This document shows, piece by piece, positions 31,067 through 41,462 of a stretch of 64,000 nt of DNA (within the stretch, counting starts at the first letter, position 1; the number at the start of each line of letters is the position of its first letter). The DNA is from Tranzscheliella williamsii (Eukaryota > Basidiomycota > Ustilaginomycetes > Ustilaginales > Ustilaginaceae). The stretch covers positions 186,001 through 250,000 of the forward strand of contig JALBYF010000009.1 in the NCBI GenBank assembly GCA_023212725.1. Reading direction: 5' to 3'. The notes beneath the pieces were generated by a model. It saw nothing but the letters and a program-made list of their open reading frames with translations. It had not been told where the DNA came from and did no database searches. The translations under genes and the position numbers were made by a program.

Positions 31067-32201
31067 GCTTTCGTCTAGTTTGCTGCCGATGATGCCGTTC
31101 AAATGGTCCGGCGCAACGTCGATGCTCGATTAAAGACGCATGGAAGCAAGAGTATGATGTCACAATTGACGCTGAGGGTGTTCCTGCGAGTGACTGGTGA
31201 CGAGATGTTTGCTGGTTACTTGAATATATGGCCCATGCGGAACAAAGGAACGGACCAACTGAAAGCGGAGTACCGTGTGGGCGCGCGACACAGCGAAGCG
31301 TAACGCTGGGCTGTTGGTATTGGATGGCTTGGGTATACAATGGCCTTGATGCTGTCGAACTAGGGAGGAGGACGTATGGTGCGCCAAACGAAAGGGAATC
31401 ACGGATAGAGAGGTGAGAGGTGGCGAGCTGAAAGTGTGAGTGTGAGTGTTGGTCTCTCTTCATACATATTCCTGCAATCTGACACGGACATGCACATACA
31501 GCCGATCTTCCATGTTTGATCTAACATATCGCCCACCATCAACACGTCTCACATCGTGATCAGAGACAACCTGCTGGTAAGCTCGCCGTCGCTGCCTTCG
31601 CCACGATGCCCCTGCTTTCGCCACGATGCCCCTGCTTTCGGGCATTGCGGTAGTAAACCAGCGTCCAGCCCTACCTGGCGGCGCAAATCATTCTTCCCGG
31701 ACCCTTTCCTGCTAGATCGTTTCGGCCCTGCTGATTTGCACCTACGCCATGCCGGCTTTTGTAGCTAGAAGTCCGCCTATTGTGGACAGTGTTTCCTCGA
31801 GCACTGCTGCTCTTCCCACTGAAAATCCCGGCAGTGACCCACTTGAGAAAGCGATGTAGCGTCCCGCGCCGGCTCTGGCTTTTCCACTGCTGTTGCATGA
31901 AGGTCTACAGCTGGCTGGAAGGTTTGGCGTCGATTTCTGTGGGAGGAAGACGCTGCTGTAATCCAATCCTCTATGTTGGCCTCCGACACGAAGCCCGGTT
32001 GTCATCCTCCGTGCTCCCCGGCTGTCAAGCCCCTTTACGCGTGCGCGAGTGTCAGTGGAGGTCAGCAGTATGTACTGGAGTCGTGGTGAATTTCTCTTAT
32101 CACGCTGGTAGCAAATCTCAGGCAGACAACGGTTAGAGGTATGAGATCGCTTTCTTTTATGATATGGGAAGCGTACATGTTTGTGGAGAAGATCTGGCGG
32201 A
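31067..32201. other. intergenic: BTB/CAP-Gly promoter and 3' of SWP1
   Basis: 1.1 kb without a convincing gene. Contains an exact 20-bp tandem duplication (31601-31640). Confidence 0.5.
31601..31640. repeat. exact 20-bp tandem duplication
   Basis: 31601-31620 and 31621-31640 are identical; CTTCG precedes the first copy as TTTCG precedes the second. Recent slippage or duplication event. Confidence 0.95.
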
Positions 32202-33285
32202 TCAAGGCGAAGAAGACAAGCGCTTTCTTCGCAGCTCGCCGAGGGCTCCCCGTCCGACAACAATAGTGAACAGGCCGCCGCCGAGCAGATAAGGAAGCAT
32301 GGCAAAGAGCGTCATTCCGATCCAGTATTTGATTGCCAAAGCTTCAAGTCCGACCAAAGAAGCAAACAGGATTCCGACCTTGGGCGTCGGCGCGTCAAAG
32401 GCAGGACCAATAGCCGACAATGCTACCAGCAGGAAGAGCCAGGGGACGCTAGCCGTGATAATGGAAGCGACGCCGCTGATCTCTTGGCTAGGCATGGTCT
32501 CGGTAGGCGGGACGCCAAAGGTGTGCCTGTGCTCGGCAATACCCTTAAAGCCTTGCTCCAGCTCTGCTTTGGCGCGGGCCGTTAATGATGGAGACTGCAG
32601 AGCGGCCTCACGAAGGCTTGCAGGCGGACTGATGGACAAGAGGGGCATGCTCAGAGGCTGGTAGGCCGCCTCTGCTGCCGAGGATGCCGGGAAGTTGGCG
32701 ATCAGCAACGACAGTGTAAGCGAGGAGGAGCTCCTAAGCAACGAGGGAGGAATCCTGTCCATACGCTGTATTTTCGGAAAAGGTCGTCCCTGGGTTAGCC
32801 TAGTGAGCAGAAAGCCGGGAATGACGCGAACAACTTACCAGGTTCCACGAGACTTTGCCGGTGCTGGGCTTGACCATGACTGGCCAGGCGTGTTGCGCTT
32901 CGGAAGTAGCTTTGTCGCTCTTGTTGTTTGAGGCCAGAACGACCCATGCTTGGTGGGGCACATGCTCCCTGCCCAGAGAAGGGTTGTCCATGTTAGCTGC
33001 AGCCGCCTTCTTTCCAAGCTCCTCCACGCCAATGCTGAAGCTGAGGCGGATCACATCGTCATTTTCGAGCTGAGTCGGTTCGGTCAGGTCGAAAGGCGGT
33101 GTGTTCAGGGCGTAGTCCGGCGACGTTGAGAACTCCTTGGACAGGCGGGAGGATCCGTCGACAGTGGACAGCGACAACCTGGCCGAACGGAGGACATAGC
33201 TCAATTTGGGCGTCGACAGGGCTGCTTGCACTTGCAACACCACCACCAGGAGTGCCATGATGCTGGGTAGTATCGATGCTCTCAT
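32202..33285 (-). CDS. SWP1: oligosaccharyltransferase subunit Swp1 (ribophorin II)
   Basis: Two exons, 33285-32839 and 32789-32202, 344 aa; the 49-nt intron (GTAAGT...CCAG) is phase 0. ATG 33285 opens a signal peptide (MRASILPSIMALLVVVLQVQ). The lumenal part has the beta-rich ribophorin II pattern (LSYVLRSARLSLSTVD, VIRLSFSIGV). Toward the end EHRHTFGVPP is the family signature just before the membrane, followed by three hydrophobic spans and a basic RRKRL tail. It is part of the ER complex that transfers the dolichol-linked glycan to Asn in nascent proteins. Divergently transcribed from RPS20 with about 450 bp between the starts. Confidence 0.88.
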
Positions 33286-33735
33286 CCTGAAACAGCTGGC
33301 ACTAATCAAGGTGATCTAGGCGACAAGACCAGAGAGGTGCGAAAGGTGAGGTCCATCGAATCCTTGTGGACTGCGCGTCGGTCGAAGCTTGCTGCGATGG
33401 CGCGTGCACGCAGCAAAGGCGAATCGGTCATAAGAGCTTCCTTCTGAGCTGGAAGCATCCGCCCAAATCCATCTGGCTAGATCTCCCGATGGCGTGGCCG
33501 AAAAAGAACTGGCCCGATTATTTCGGGATCGGGAGATGGGCGGGTGCTGCGGCAAGTGCTCAACCGATTGAACCGATAAAGCAGACGCGCGCGGCTCCGA
33601 AGAAATGAAATTCGAGCGGTTTTCAGGCAGGCCTTCTTGCCTCTTCTCCTCATACTACACTGCATAGTATACCTTGGTCACCGCTGGTTCTCATCCACCA
33701 CTACACCCCCTCCTCTTCATAATCCTTTTATCAAG
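33286..33735. other. divergent promoter between SWP1 and RPS20
   Basis: 450 bp. The 100 bases before RPS20 are pyrimidine-rich (TTCTTGCCTCTTCTCCTC and similar), as is common for ribosomal protein genes. No specific factor site claimed. Confidence 0.45.
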
Positions 33736-34247
33736 ATGAGCTACGTCGCCAAGGACAAGGATGTCGATGCTTCGGCCCCTGCTGCCAAGATCCACAAGAT
33801 CCGCATCACCCTCACTTCCCGAAACGTCAAGAACCTCGAGAAGGGTAAGTTATCCGTAGCGCCAGCAGCTCGTTGCTTCCTGCCGGGAAGCGCTCGCTGC
33901 CTTGGCCATTGTATTTACTGACTGTATTTGCTGACCGTCTTGTTCGTGGCTTGCCGTTGCTGCTTTGTTGTGTCTTGCCCCTTTTAGTCTGCACTGACTT
34001 GATCAACCGATCCAAGGACAAGCAGCTCCGAGTCAAGGGCCCCGTCCGACTGCCCACCAAGGTTCTCTCCCACACCACCCGAAAGTCTCCGTGTGGCGAG
34101 GGTTCCAAAACCTGGGACCACTTTGAGATGCGAATCCACAAGCGATTGATCGACCTCCACTCCCCCTCGGAGATCGTCAAGCAGATCACCTCCATCTCCC
34201 TCGAGCCCGGAGTGGAGGTCGAGGTCACCATCCTCTCTTCCAACTAA
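33736..34247 (+). CDS. RPS20: 40S ribosomal protein uS10 (Rps20)
   Basis: Two exons, 33736-33844 and 33988-34247, 122 aa, joined over a 143-nt intron (GTAAGT...TTTAG, phase 1) so that NLEK runs into [16 protein letters not shown]. Other uS10 hallmarks: [28 protein letters not shown] and [17 protein letters not shown], ending [14 protein letters not shown]. Length is normal for the family. It sits in the head of the small subunit. An intron near the 5' end is typical for fungal ribosomal protein genes. Confidence 0.98.
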
Positions 34248-34573
34248 GCACACCCTGCCTTCTGCGTCGCTGCGGCGGCGCGTCGGTCTTTGCTTACTGG
34301 ACATCTCACCCCAAGTGGCGTCGCGGCGTTTCGGTTTGTCGTGCGGTGCGGTCAGGCGGCAGACGCCTTCACTGGCTCCTCTGCCGGTCTCTGCTTGTGC
34401 AGATCTCGCCATGCAGCCTCACGGAATATCATGACATCCTTACCACACCTGTCTCGTGCCATAACTGGAACCCGTCTGTGATGCTGACGACGCGTGTTAC
34501 GATCAGCTTCTCGTGTGTCTTTATCGTGCTACGAAGTCGCTCCGCGTGTAGTGTGGATGGTGTGGCGAGCCGG
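34248..34573. other. convergent spacer RPS20/COG8
   Basis: 326 bp of 3' flanks. No terminator or repeat recognised. Confidence 0.4.
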
Positions 34574-37297
34574 CTATCTTTTCTTCCTGGGCTTCTTGGT
34601 GGAAGCGGGGGGGTCGGCGTTGGGTGGTGAGGGGGCAGGGTCGGGCGCGGCGGGCTCGGTGTCGGTGGCGGCGCGGCGCTGACGCTCCTGCTTGCTGCGT
34701 GCCAGCTTCTCCGCGAGCGCGGCCTTGCGCGTCGGCGCCGCACTCGCCACCGCCGCAACAGCCCCGCCCGCATCCCCCGCATCCCCGGCATCCCCCGCAT
34801 CCCCGGCCTCCCTTTGCACCTCCTCTTCCACTGGTTCGTCTCCTTCGGCTCTTGCTTGGACTTCCGCCGGTCCTTTGTCTTCAGCTTCCTCTTCGCCTGT
34901 GGCTTCAGCTTCAACGTTGGGTTCGTTTTGAACTGTCGCCTCGGCTTTCACCTCTGCTTCGGCTTCTGCTTCAGCTTCCGCTTTGCTTCCCAAGTCAGTC
35001 CCCAGTGCAGGGTCAGCTCCAACTTCCGCCTTGACTGTGGCTCCAACTTCCGCCTTGACTGGGGCTTCAGCTTCCGCCTTGACTGGGGCTTCGGCTTCCG
35101 CTTTGACTGGGGCTTCAGCTTCCGCCTTGACTGGGGCTTCAGCTTCCGCCTTGACTGGGGCTTCAGCTTCCGCCTTGGCTTGGGCTTCAGCTTCCGGCTC
35201 GACTTGGGCTTCAGCTTCCGGCTCGGCTTGGGCTTCAGCTTCCGGCTTGGCTCGGGTTTCAGGCTGAGCTGTGGGTTCGCCATCGGCTTGGATATCCGGT
35301 TGAGTTTGAACTTTGTCCTCGTCTTCCTTCTCGGCTTCGATGGGTGCTTGCTCGTGCGCGCTCGTGCGGACGGTGGCGGTATCTTGACGGCGAGCTTCCA
35401 TCTCTGTGATCCAGGGTGGCTGGGGCGGGGAGTGGGGAGGGGCGTGGTAGATGTCGGCGAGGACGCGGTGTGCCCATTGGTGGAGGGAGGTGTGGAGGGT
35501 AATGGCGGCGCGGGTGAGGATGGCGAGCTCGCGCTCCGCGGAGGAAGCGGGGGGTTCGGCGTCGGCGATGGAGAGGGCAAGCGCGTGGAGGCGGGCGTCG
35601 AGCTTGGCGACACGGGCGTCGAGATCGGCGGCCACGATCGACGCAAGGCGGAGCGGCGCAAAGCAGGCCTGCGCATTCAGCCACGCGAGCAGGCCGTTGA
35701 GAAGGCGCGCCAGCGGCCCGAACCGCGACACCCTCGTATCGGCCCGCGTGACATCGTCATACGCCCCCAGCGCATTCAGCGACTCCCCGCACAGATCGCC
35801 AACCCCCGCCAACGCATCCAGAGAGAGCAGCCATCCCATCGCGAAACCCCCCACCTCTGCCGGTGCGGCCGCATGCCGCTCCACCTCGGCATGCATTTGC
35901 TCGAACGGCTCATCGAGCGCACGCCTCAGCGCCTCCAGCCAGCCATTTTCAATTGAACTCAGCGCGACAAGCCCCGAAGTTGGGGCGCCAGCGCGGTCAA
36001 CGCTGGCGCCTAGCAACACGCTGCCAAAGTCGAGGCCGAAGCGCGAGAGGGCAACAGCAGCGTAACTTAGCTGTGTATGGATGGCGTTGAAAAGCTCGGC
36101 AGCATCCTCGATCGACGAGCCGTCCGCTGTGAGCCGGCCCCGGCCAAGTCGGTCGGAGACCTGCAAGAGATGCGTGACCAGGGTCTCGCGAAGCCGGTCC
36201 AGCCCGGTGGTCGCAAATGCCGAGATGAGGTATGCGGGCGAGACAGCAGGCTCGACACCACGTTCCAAAGTGTCGGAGGAGGAAAGATCCGTGAAGAGGG
36301 CAAAGGCCATGCCGAGGGTATCGGTCATCTCATCCCGCCAGAGGTCGACATACCTGCGCAAGTAGGCTTCGGAAGAGGAGGCAGAAGAGGGCGAGCCGAT
36401 GGCATCCAATGTCAGCTCAAAGGAGCGAATACGGGCCTTGAGGAAGCTCAAGCAGAGCTGAGCATCATTAAGGCCAAGATGCGACGGTCGTGCTTTGAGT
36501 TCCGGGAGGGTGTGCATGGAGGCGGCGAGGTGGTCGAGCTTGCGGAGAAAATTGACGGCTTTTTTGGCCGCTGGAAGTTTCAAGCCAGGCTTGGCGAAAG
36601 TGGCAAGCAAGTCCATTTTTAGCTTGGCCAGATGCTTCATGTTCTCTGATAGCAGGGACAGAAGGACGCGATGCCGGCCTCGGCCCTCGGCAGACGCCGG
36701 GTGTATTGGGTGCGGTGCCTTGGAGTGCGACTCGGGTGGGTGGCTTCGCTGAAGTAGTGTGACGAGATGGGCGGTAAGCTGAATGGCCTCAGGATAGTGG
36801 CCCGCTCGCACACACGTCTCAACTAGACGCGGAATCTCCAGTAGGTCGGCGAGCTTGCCCTTCTCGTAGCTGTCCGCGAGATTCTGTATCTTTCGCCTTT
36901 CCTGAAGAACTGGCTCGGATGTTCTCGGGAAGGCATCGGCAGCCTTCTGAAGGGCTGGCAAGCTGGTGTGGATCAGCTGGGACAGAGATTGCTGAAGAGC
37001 GGAAAGAGACGGGGTAAAAAGCTGTTCTGCATCGTAGATACTGACAAAGGCATCGGTCTGAGTGATGCAGAGCTGCGAGAGCTGTCGATGGAGCGCTTCA
37101 GACTTGGTTTGCAGCTGCTGTGGCTGCTGACGGAGCTCAGCGAGAGGCAAATGGGAAAGGGATCTCAGGTAGGAGGAGACTTCGATTGAACCAAGTTGTT
37201 CAGCGGTCAGCGATGGACGTGCTCCTGCCGTGGATTGCGAGAGGAGTGCAGGGAGCGATAACGAGTGCTGCGACGCATCCTCTACGGCCGGAGCCAT
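34574..37297 (-). CDS. COG8: conserved oligomeric Golgi complex subunit 8
   Basis: Intronless, 907 aa from ATG 37297. The N-terminal Dor1/Cog8 region is clear: SSYLRSLSHLPLAELRQQP, then EALHRQLSQLCITQTDAFVS, LADSYEKGKLADLLEIPRLV and VRAGHYPEAIQLTAHLVTLL. The middle is helical as in other COG subunits. From about residue 660 the protein changes to a highly charged, low-complexity tail with a run of near-identical PVKAEAEA units, ending in a basic stretch (KKPRKKR). Cog8 joins lobe B of the tethering complex that retrieves Golgi enzymes in COPI vesicles. The repeat tail is not part of the known family. Confidence 0.9.
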   Translation of the reverse strand: MAPAVEDASQHSLSLPALLSQSTAGARPSLTAEQLGSIEVSSYLRSLSHLPLAELRQQPQQLQTKSEALHRQLSQLCITQTDAFVSIYDAEQLFTPSLSALQQSLSQLIHTSLPALQKAADAFPRTSEPVLQERRKIQNLADSYEKGKLADLLEIPRLVETCVRAGHYPEAIQLTAHLVTLLQRSHPPESHSKAPHPIHPASAEGRGRHRVLLSLLSENMKHLAKLKMDLLATFAKPGLKLPAAKKAVNFLRKLDHLAASMHTLPELKARPSHLGLNDAQLCLSFLKARIRSFELTLDAIGSPSSASSSEAYLRRYVDLWRDEMTDTLGMAFALFTDLSSSDTLERGVEPAVSPAYLISAFATTGLDRLRETLVTHLLQVSDRLGRGRLTADGSSIEDAAELFNAIHTQLSYAAVALSRFGLDFGSVLLGASVDRAGAPTSGLVALSSIENGWLEALRRALDEPFEQMHAEVERHAAAPAEVGGFAMGWLLSLDALAGVGDLCGESLNALGAYDDVTRADTRVSRFGPLARLLNGLLAWLNAQACFAPLRLASIVAADLDARVAKLDARLHALALSIADAEPPASSAERELAILTRAAITLHTSLHQWAHRVLADIYHAPPHSPPQPPWITEMEARRQDTATVRTSAHEQAPIEAEKEDEDKVQTQPDIQADGEPTAQPETRAKPEAEAQAEPEAEAQVEPEAEAQAKAEAEAPVKAEAEAPVKAEAEAPVKAEAEAPVKAEAEAPVKAEVGATVKAEVGADPALGTDLGSKAEAEAEAEAEVKAEATVQNEPNVEAEATGEEEAEDKGPAEVQARAEGDEPVEEEVQREAGDAGDAGDAGDAGGAVAAVASAAPTRKAALAEKLARSKQERQRRAATDTEPAAPDPAPSPPNADPPASTKKPRKKR
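34940..35270 (-). repeat. coding tandem repeat in COG8 (about 24-30 nt units)
   Basis: On the minus strand the sequence encodes repeated AEAEAPVK and EPEAEAQ-type units. On the plus strand it shows repeated TTCCGCCTTGACTGGGGC. Best conserved between about 35,020 and 35,180, degenerating at both ends. Confidence 0.85.
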
Positions 37298-38651
37298 GCT
37301 GAGAAGAAGGGATACAAAGCAGTCTGCGCGTGTCCTGCACAGCAATGCCTATCTGCAACGCTCAAGTGAGCCGTGGCTGGAAGTAGGTGCTAAGTAGGTC
37401 CCTTGGCGTGCTTGTCTGATACGGCAGGCCTGTGGGTGTTGGTCCGATTTCCGAGTCTTGTCCATCAGCACGAGCCAAAGGAAACGTTGCAAAGTTGTAT
37501 TTTGCCGGCCGAGACTGTTTTTGTTAGGGCGGCGACTTCCCCACGTTCAGAAGGATGCGTATCTAAGCGACATACATCTTTCGGTGGCATAATGGCCTGT
37601 CGATTTGATCCCAGAGCCTCGCTCCGTGCTGATGAGCTGAGCCCAGCCAAATTGCCCGAAACGAGAGGGTCTCGGACACATGATGCATCGGGCAGGCGAC
37701 TTGAAGAACCGGGGGTTGCAGCAGCCAATCAAATGCCACCATGCTTCCTCCCATCGCAAACGCCCATCTGGCCAGACGGCCGCAGCAGTCAGGCAATAGA
37801 CACCAGCTTTCACTATCATGCAGGAGGGCAGTGGAGCTAACCAGTGTAGCGATGGCAATCGTGGGTCCAATTGCGATGAGAACGTTTCGAAGGGGGGAAC
37901 TGCTCAGCTGGGTGGCGTTCCTAGTACTGCCAGAGAAGGGCAAGGCCATAAGGAACAGTTTGGCTGCGAAAGTATTCGAGTCATCGGCGTGCAGCTTGTT
38001 TGACCCGCTTGTTCTGTCTAGAATGGGTAGAAGAAAAAGATCAAATACAGATTACAAGTTGTGCTATAGGCAGACCTTCCGTCTTTACAGCTATAGTGTC
38101 AAAAATCAAATGGCTGATTGGTACTTGTTCTAGTGTCTGCCTAAGAACCTGCATCGACCTAATCCGTATCCGAGGCGAAAGACTAGCTCATTTCATATCA
38201 ATTTGGCATCTTAGCATATATTTTGCTGAGAAATGTAATCTGAATGCTGCAGAGTGCATATATTTCCGTGAATTTAGCCACAGCCAGCAAGTCGATACGA
38301 GCAAGCGATTAGATTTTGTTAGCTACGCGGGAGTTCTTGCGTTGAAAGGAGACAAGTGAGAAGGCGAACGAGTCACCGGCTCATGCTTTCAAGGCAGCCT
38401 TCCCGGCCTCGAGCTCGTTCACCGACACTCCCCGTGACATTCCATTTCAAGGGCTGCTTTCCTCCCCTCGCTTCTCCCTCACCACATCTTCTCTTCACTC
38501 TTCGTCCCTCCCGGCACACCTCTGCCACACAGAACCTTCTACGGTCTTTTTTACCTATCTGTCCCGATCACTGATCACTTCTTCTTCCCCTAGCCAACTA
38601 CGCAAGCCTACGCAGCGATTGGGGTTCTTCACGCCACCCACTCGTCTCATA
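37298..38651. other. divergent region between COG8 and ILV2, with AT-rich block
   Basis: 1.35 kb. Positions about 38,030-38,350 are clearly AT-richer than the rest of the window. The 3' end has a pyrimidine-rich leader. A Gcn4/Cpc1-type site is listed separately. No gene recognised. Confidence 0.5.
38370..38376 (-). promoter_or_regulatory. candidate Gcn4/Cpc1 site upstream of ILV2
   Basis: The minus strand reads GTGACTC, matching the RTGACTC core bound by Gcn4-type bZIP factors, about 280 bases before the ILV2 ATG. Branched-chain amino acid genes are classical general-control targets. One short motif; function not shown. Confidence 0.35.
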
Positions 38652-40826
38652 ATGTCTAGCTTCGCAGCGCAATTTGCGCGACAGCAGCGACATGCTTTCC
38701 AGGCGGCCCAAAAGCTGTCCGCCTCCTCGTCTACCGCGGCCGCATCTCCAGCTTCCAGATCCTTCTCGACGGCGCGCAATAACCTGCCCCGTACAGCGCA
38801 GCTAGCCAAATCCCAGCGAACACAGCTTGCCCTCTCAAGGCATATCTCTACGAACAAGCCGCAAGAACAGGCTGCCGCCGCTGCGCAGCCAGCCGCAGGC
38901 GTACGTCCCGAGCCTTCGCCGGCTTTCCAGCAGTCCCCGCAGAACGTCACGCCTCTTACCACAAGGTATGACGCCAATGCTCTCGATGAGTCTTTTCTCG
39001 GTATGTCGGGAGGCGCCATCTTCCACGAAATGATGCTGAGGCACGACGTCAAGCACGTCTTCGGCTATCCCGGTGGCGCTATTCTGCCCGTCTTTGATGC
39101 CATCTATAACTCGAAACACTTCGATTTCATCCTCCCGCGACGGGAGGACGGTGCCGGACACATGGCTGAAGGCTACGCCCGCGTTACCGGTAAGCCCGGT
39201 GTCGTTCTTGTCACCTCGGGTCCCGGTGCCACCAACGTCATTACTCCCATGCAGGATGCCATGAGCGACGGTACTCCGCTCGTCGTCTTCTGTGGCCAGG
39301 TTGCCACCTCAGCCATTGGCTCGGACGCCTTCCAGGAAGCCGACATGGTCGGGATTTCGCGATCCTGCACCAAATGGAACGTCATGGTCAAGGACATCTC
39401 GGAGCTACCAAGGAGGATCAACGAAGCCTTCAAGATTGCTACCTCTGGTCGACCCGGTCCCGTCCTGGTTGATCTTCCCAAGGATGTCACCGCTGGTGTC
39501 CTCCGACAGGCTATTCCCTACAGCCAGACGCAGCCTAACATGACGTGGAGTCTGCCCAGTCGGCAGGTGGCCAGAAGCCGCCGTGGCGCCACTTTCCAGC
39601 AGAACGCACATCTGCGGTCCACTGAGCAGGATGTTCTGACGTCGGAGCTCAAGGAAGCGGCTCGTCTGATCAGTATCGCCAAGAGGCCTATCGTCTACGC
39701 GGGCCAGGGTATCCTTTCTTCTCCGGATGGGCCAAAACTCCTGGCGAAGCTCGCCAAGGAGCACAACATCCCCGTCACCACCACTCTCCAGGGTCTGGGT
39801 GCTTTCGATGAGCTGGATCCGCTCAGTCTCCATATGCTCGGCATGCACGGTTCCGCCTACGCCAACCTCGCCATGCAAGACGCTGACCTGATCATTGCGC
39901 TTGGTGCACGTTTCGACGACCGTGTCACCGGACGCGTAGACAAGTTTGCGCCGCATGCCCGAGCGGCCGCGCTGGAGGGCCGCGGCGGTATTATTCACTT
40001 TGAGGTGATGCCCAAGAACATCAACAAGGTGGTCCAAGCCACGTGCGCCATTGAGGGCGACGTGGTGGAGAATCTAGGCAAGCTGCTGCCCTACCTCGAC
40101 GCGCAGCCCATTGACCGAAGCGAGTGGCACGAGCTGATCGGCAGCTGGAAGAAAGCTTACCCTTTCACTTACGAACCATCCAAGCCCGAGGATCTGATGA
40201 AGCCGCAGGAGGTGATCGAAGCGCTCGATGCCCAAGTAGCAGACCAGAAGGAAAATGTGATTATCGCGACGGGTGTGGGCCAGCACCAGATGTGGGCCGC
40301 ACAGCACTACCGCTGGCGGCATCCTCGGACCTGGGTCTCGTCCGGAGGCCTGGGCACCATGGGCTTTGGCATGCCTTCGTGTATCGGCGCCAAGGTAGCT
40401 GCGCCCGAAAAGATTGTCGTCGACATTGACGGTGACGCCTCCTTCTCCATGACGGCGATGGAGCTCGCCACGGCGGCACAGTACAACATCGGAGTCAAGG
40501 TGCTGGTGCTGAACAACGAGTTCCAGGGCATGGTGCTCCAGTGGCAAGATCTCTTCTACGAGAAGCGATACTCTCACACCGAGATGCACAACCCCGACTT
40601 CTGCAAGCTTGCCGAGGCAATGGGCGTCAAGGCGATCCGATGTGACAGCATCACCGATCTGCCCGCCAAGATGAAGGAATTCATCGAGTATGACAACAAC
40701 AAGCCAATCCTCTTTGAGGCGCGCATCACTAAGAACGAGCACGTCTATCCCTTTTGCCCTGCCAGTGCCGGCCTCCACGAGCTCATTGTCCACCCCAGCC
40801 TCACTCCCATCCCCAAAAGGAACTGA
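38652..40826 (+). CDS. ILV2: acetolactate synthase catalytic subunit, mitochondrial
   Basis: Intronless, 724 aa from ATG 38652. The first 90 residues are rich in Ala, Ser, Arg and Gln, a mitochondrial presequence. Family blocks: FGYPGGAILPVFDAIYNS, the catalytic Glu in PRREDGAGHMAEGYAR, SGPGATNVITPMQDAMSDG, ADMVGISRSCTKWNVMVKD and GRPGPVLVDLPKDVTAGVLR. The thiamine-diphosphate/Mg site is DIDGDASFSM...NNEFQGMVLQW near residues 593-631. It makes acetolactate and acetohydroxybutyrate, the first shared step to valine, leucine and isoleucine. The Trp of MVLQWQDLF (Trp631) is kept, but the Pro of the GQVP block is Ala218. A regulatory subunit (Ilv6) is not in the window. Confidence 0.97.
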   Translation: MSSFAAQFARQQRHAFQAAQKLSASSSTAAASPASRSFSTARNNLPRTAQLAKSQRTQLALSRHISTNKPQEQAAAAAQPAAGVRPEPSPAFQQSPQNVTPLTTRYDANALDESFLGMSGGAIFHEMMLRHDVKHVFGYPGGAILPVFDAIYNSKHFDFILPRREDGAGHMAEGYARVTGKPGVVLVTSGPGATNVITPMQDAMSDGTPLVVFCGQVATSAIGSDAFQEADMVGISRSCTKWNVMVKDISELPRRINEAFKIATSGRPGPVLVDLPKDVTAGVLRQAIPYSQTQPNMTWSLPSRQVARSRRGATFQQNAHLRSTEQDVLTSELKEAARLISIAKRPIVYAGQGILSSPDGPKLLAKLAKEHNIPVTTTLQGLGAFDELDPLSLHMLGMHGSAYANLAMQDADLIIALGARFDDRVTGRVDKFAPHARAAALEGRGGIIHFEVMPKNINKVVQATCAIEGDVVENLGKLLPYLDAQPIDRSEWHELIGSWKKAYPFTYEPSKPEDLMKPQEVIEALDAQVADQKENVIIATGVGQHQMWAAQHYRWRHPRTWVSSGGLGTMGFGMPSCIGAKVAAPEKIVVDIDGDASFSMTAMELATAAQYNIGVKVLVLNNEFQGMVLQWQDLFYEKRYSHTEMHNPDFCKLAEAMGVKAIRCDSITDLPAKMKEFIEYDNNKPILFEARITKNEHVYPFCPASAGLHELIVHPSLTPIPKRN

Positions 40827-41462
40827 TGTCAGACCCAACTGATGTCAAACCGAACTGTTGTATCTTTCTTCGCGTTTGCCACCTTGTTCGCTTCTCTTTT
40901 GCCTGCTCTCTGTGCCTCCTGTTGCCCTTATGCCCGGACATCGCTGTAACATGTATCGCCTAACGAAGGAGGCTTCCGAAGCTCCTACTTTGAACGCCTT
41001 TTGCCCGTCCGTGCTAGTGCGTTCGACAGACTCACAGCCTGCAAGGCCTGTTCACGGTCGCATTTTGCAGAGGCGCTAGGGAAGAAAAGCTAAGCGGTGA
41101 GAAACACGAAAGCGGATGGGCATTGTTAGAGCGGAGTGTGTGCGAGCAACCTACACCCTTGGCCATTGCCGTTGCCATTGCCATTCACAGACTTGGCCGA
41201 GCGGGAAGGTGGACCCTAGCTCGCCGTCTGCGAAGCGTTCTGCCCTTGCACCCACACCATCGTATACCGCTTCTGTCTCGTGCCTCCGGGTCGCATTACA
41301 CAGAGATACCCGCAAGACGTGTCGGCATTGGGCTGGCGGGACAGGATGCCCAGGTCCGCCTACGCATAGCAGCCATCACGCTTCCGTTGACGACGTGTAC
41401 GCGGTTCCTTCTTCGAGCGGCTCACACACTCTTTGGTACGGCACGGCGACTGTCAGTGGAAC
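40827..41462. other. intergenic ILV2/RUD3
   Basis: 636 bp, tandem gene spacing. No gene or clear element seen. Confidence 0.4.

Noticed and set aside
31742..32305. 187-codon minus-strand frame downstream of SWP1
   Set aside because: Begins inside SWP1 in another frame and has no coding character beyond it.
34814..35956. plus-strand frame with striking SFRLDWGF-type repeats
   Set aside because: Mirror image of the COG8 coding repeat read on the opposite strand.
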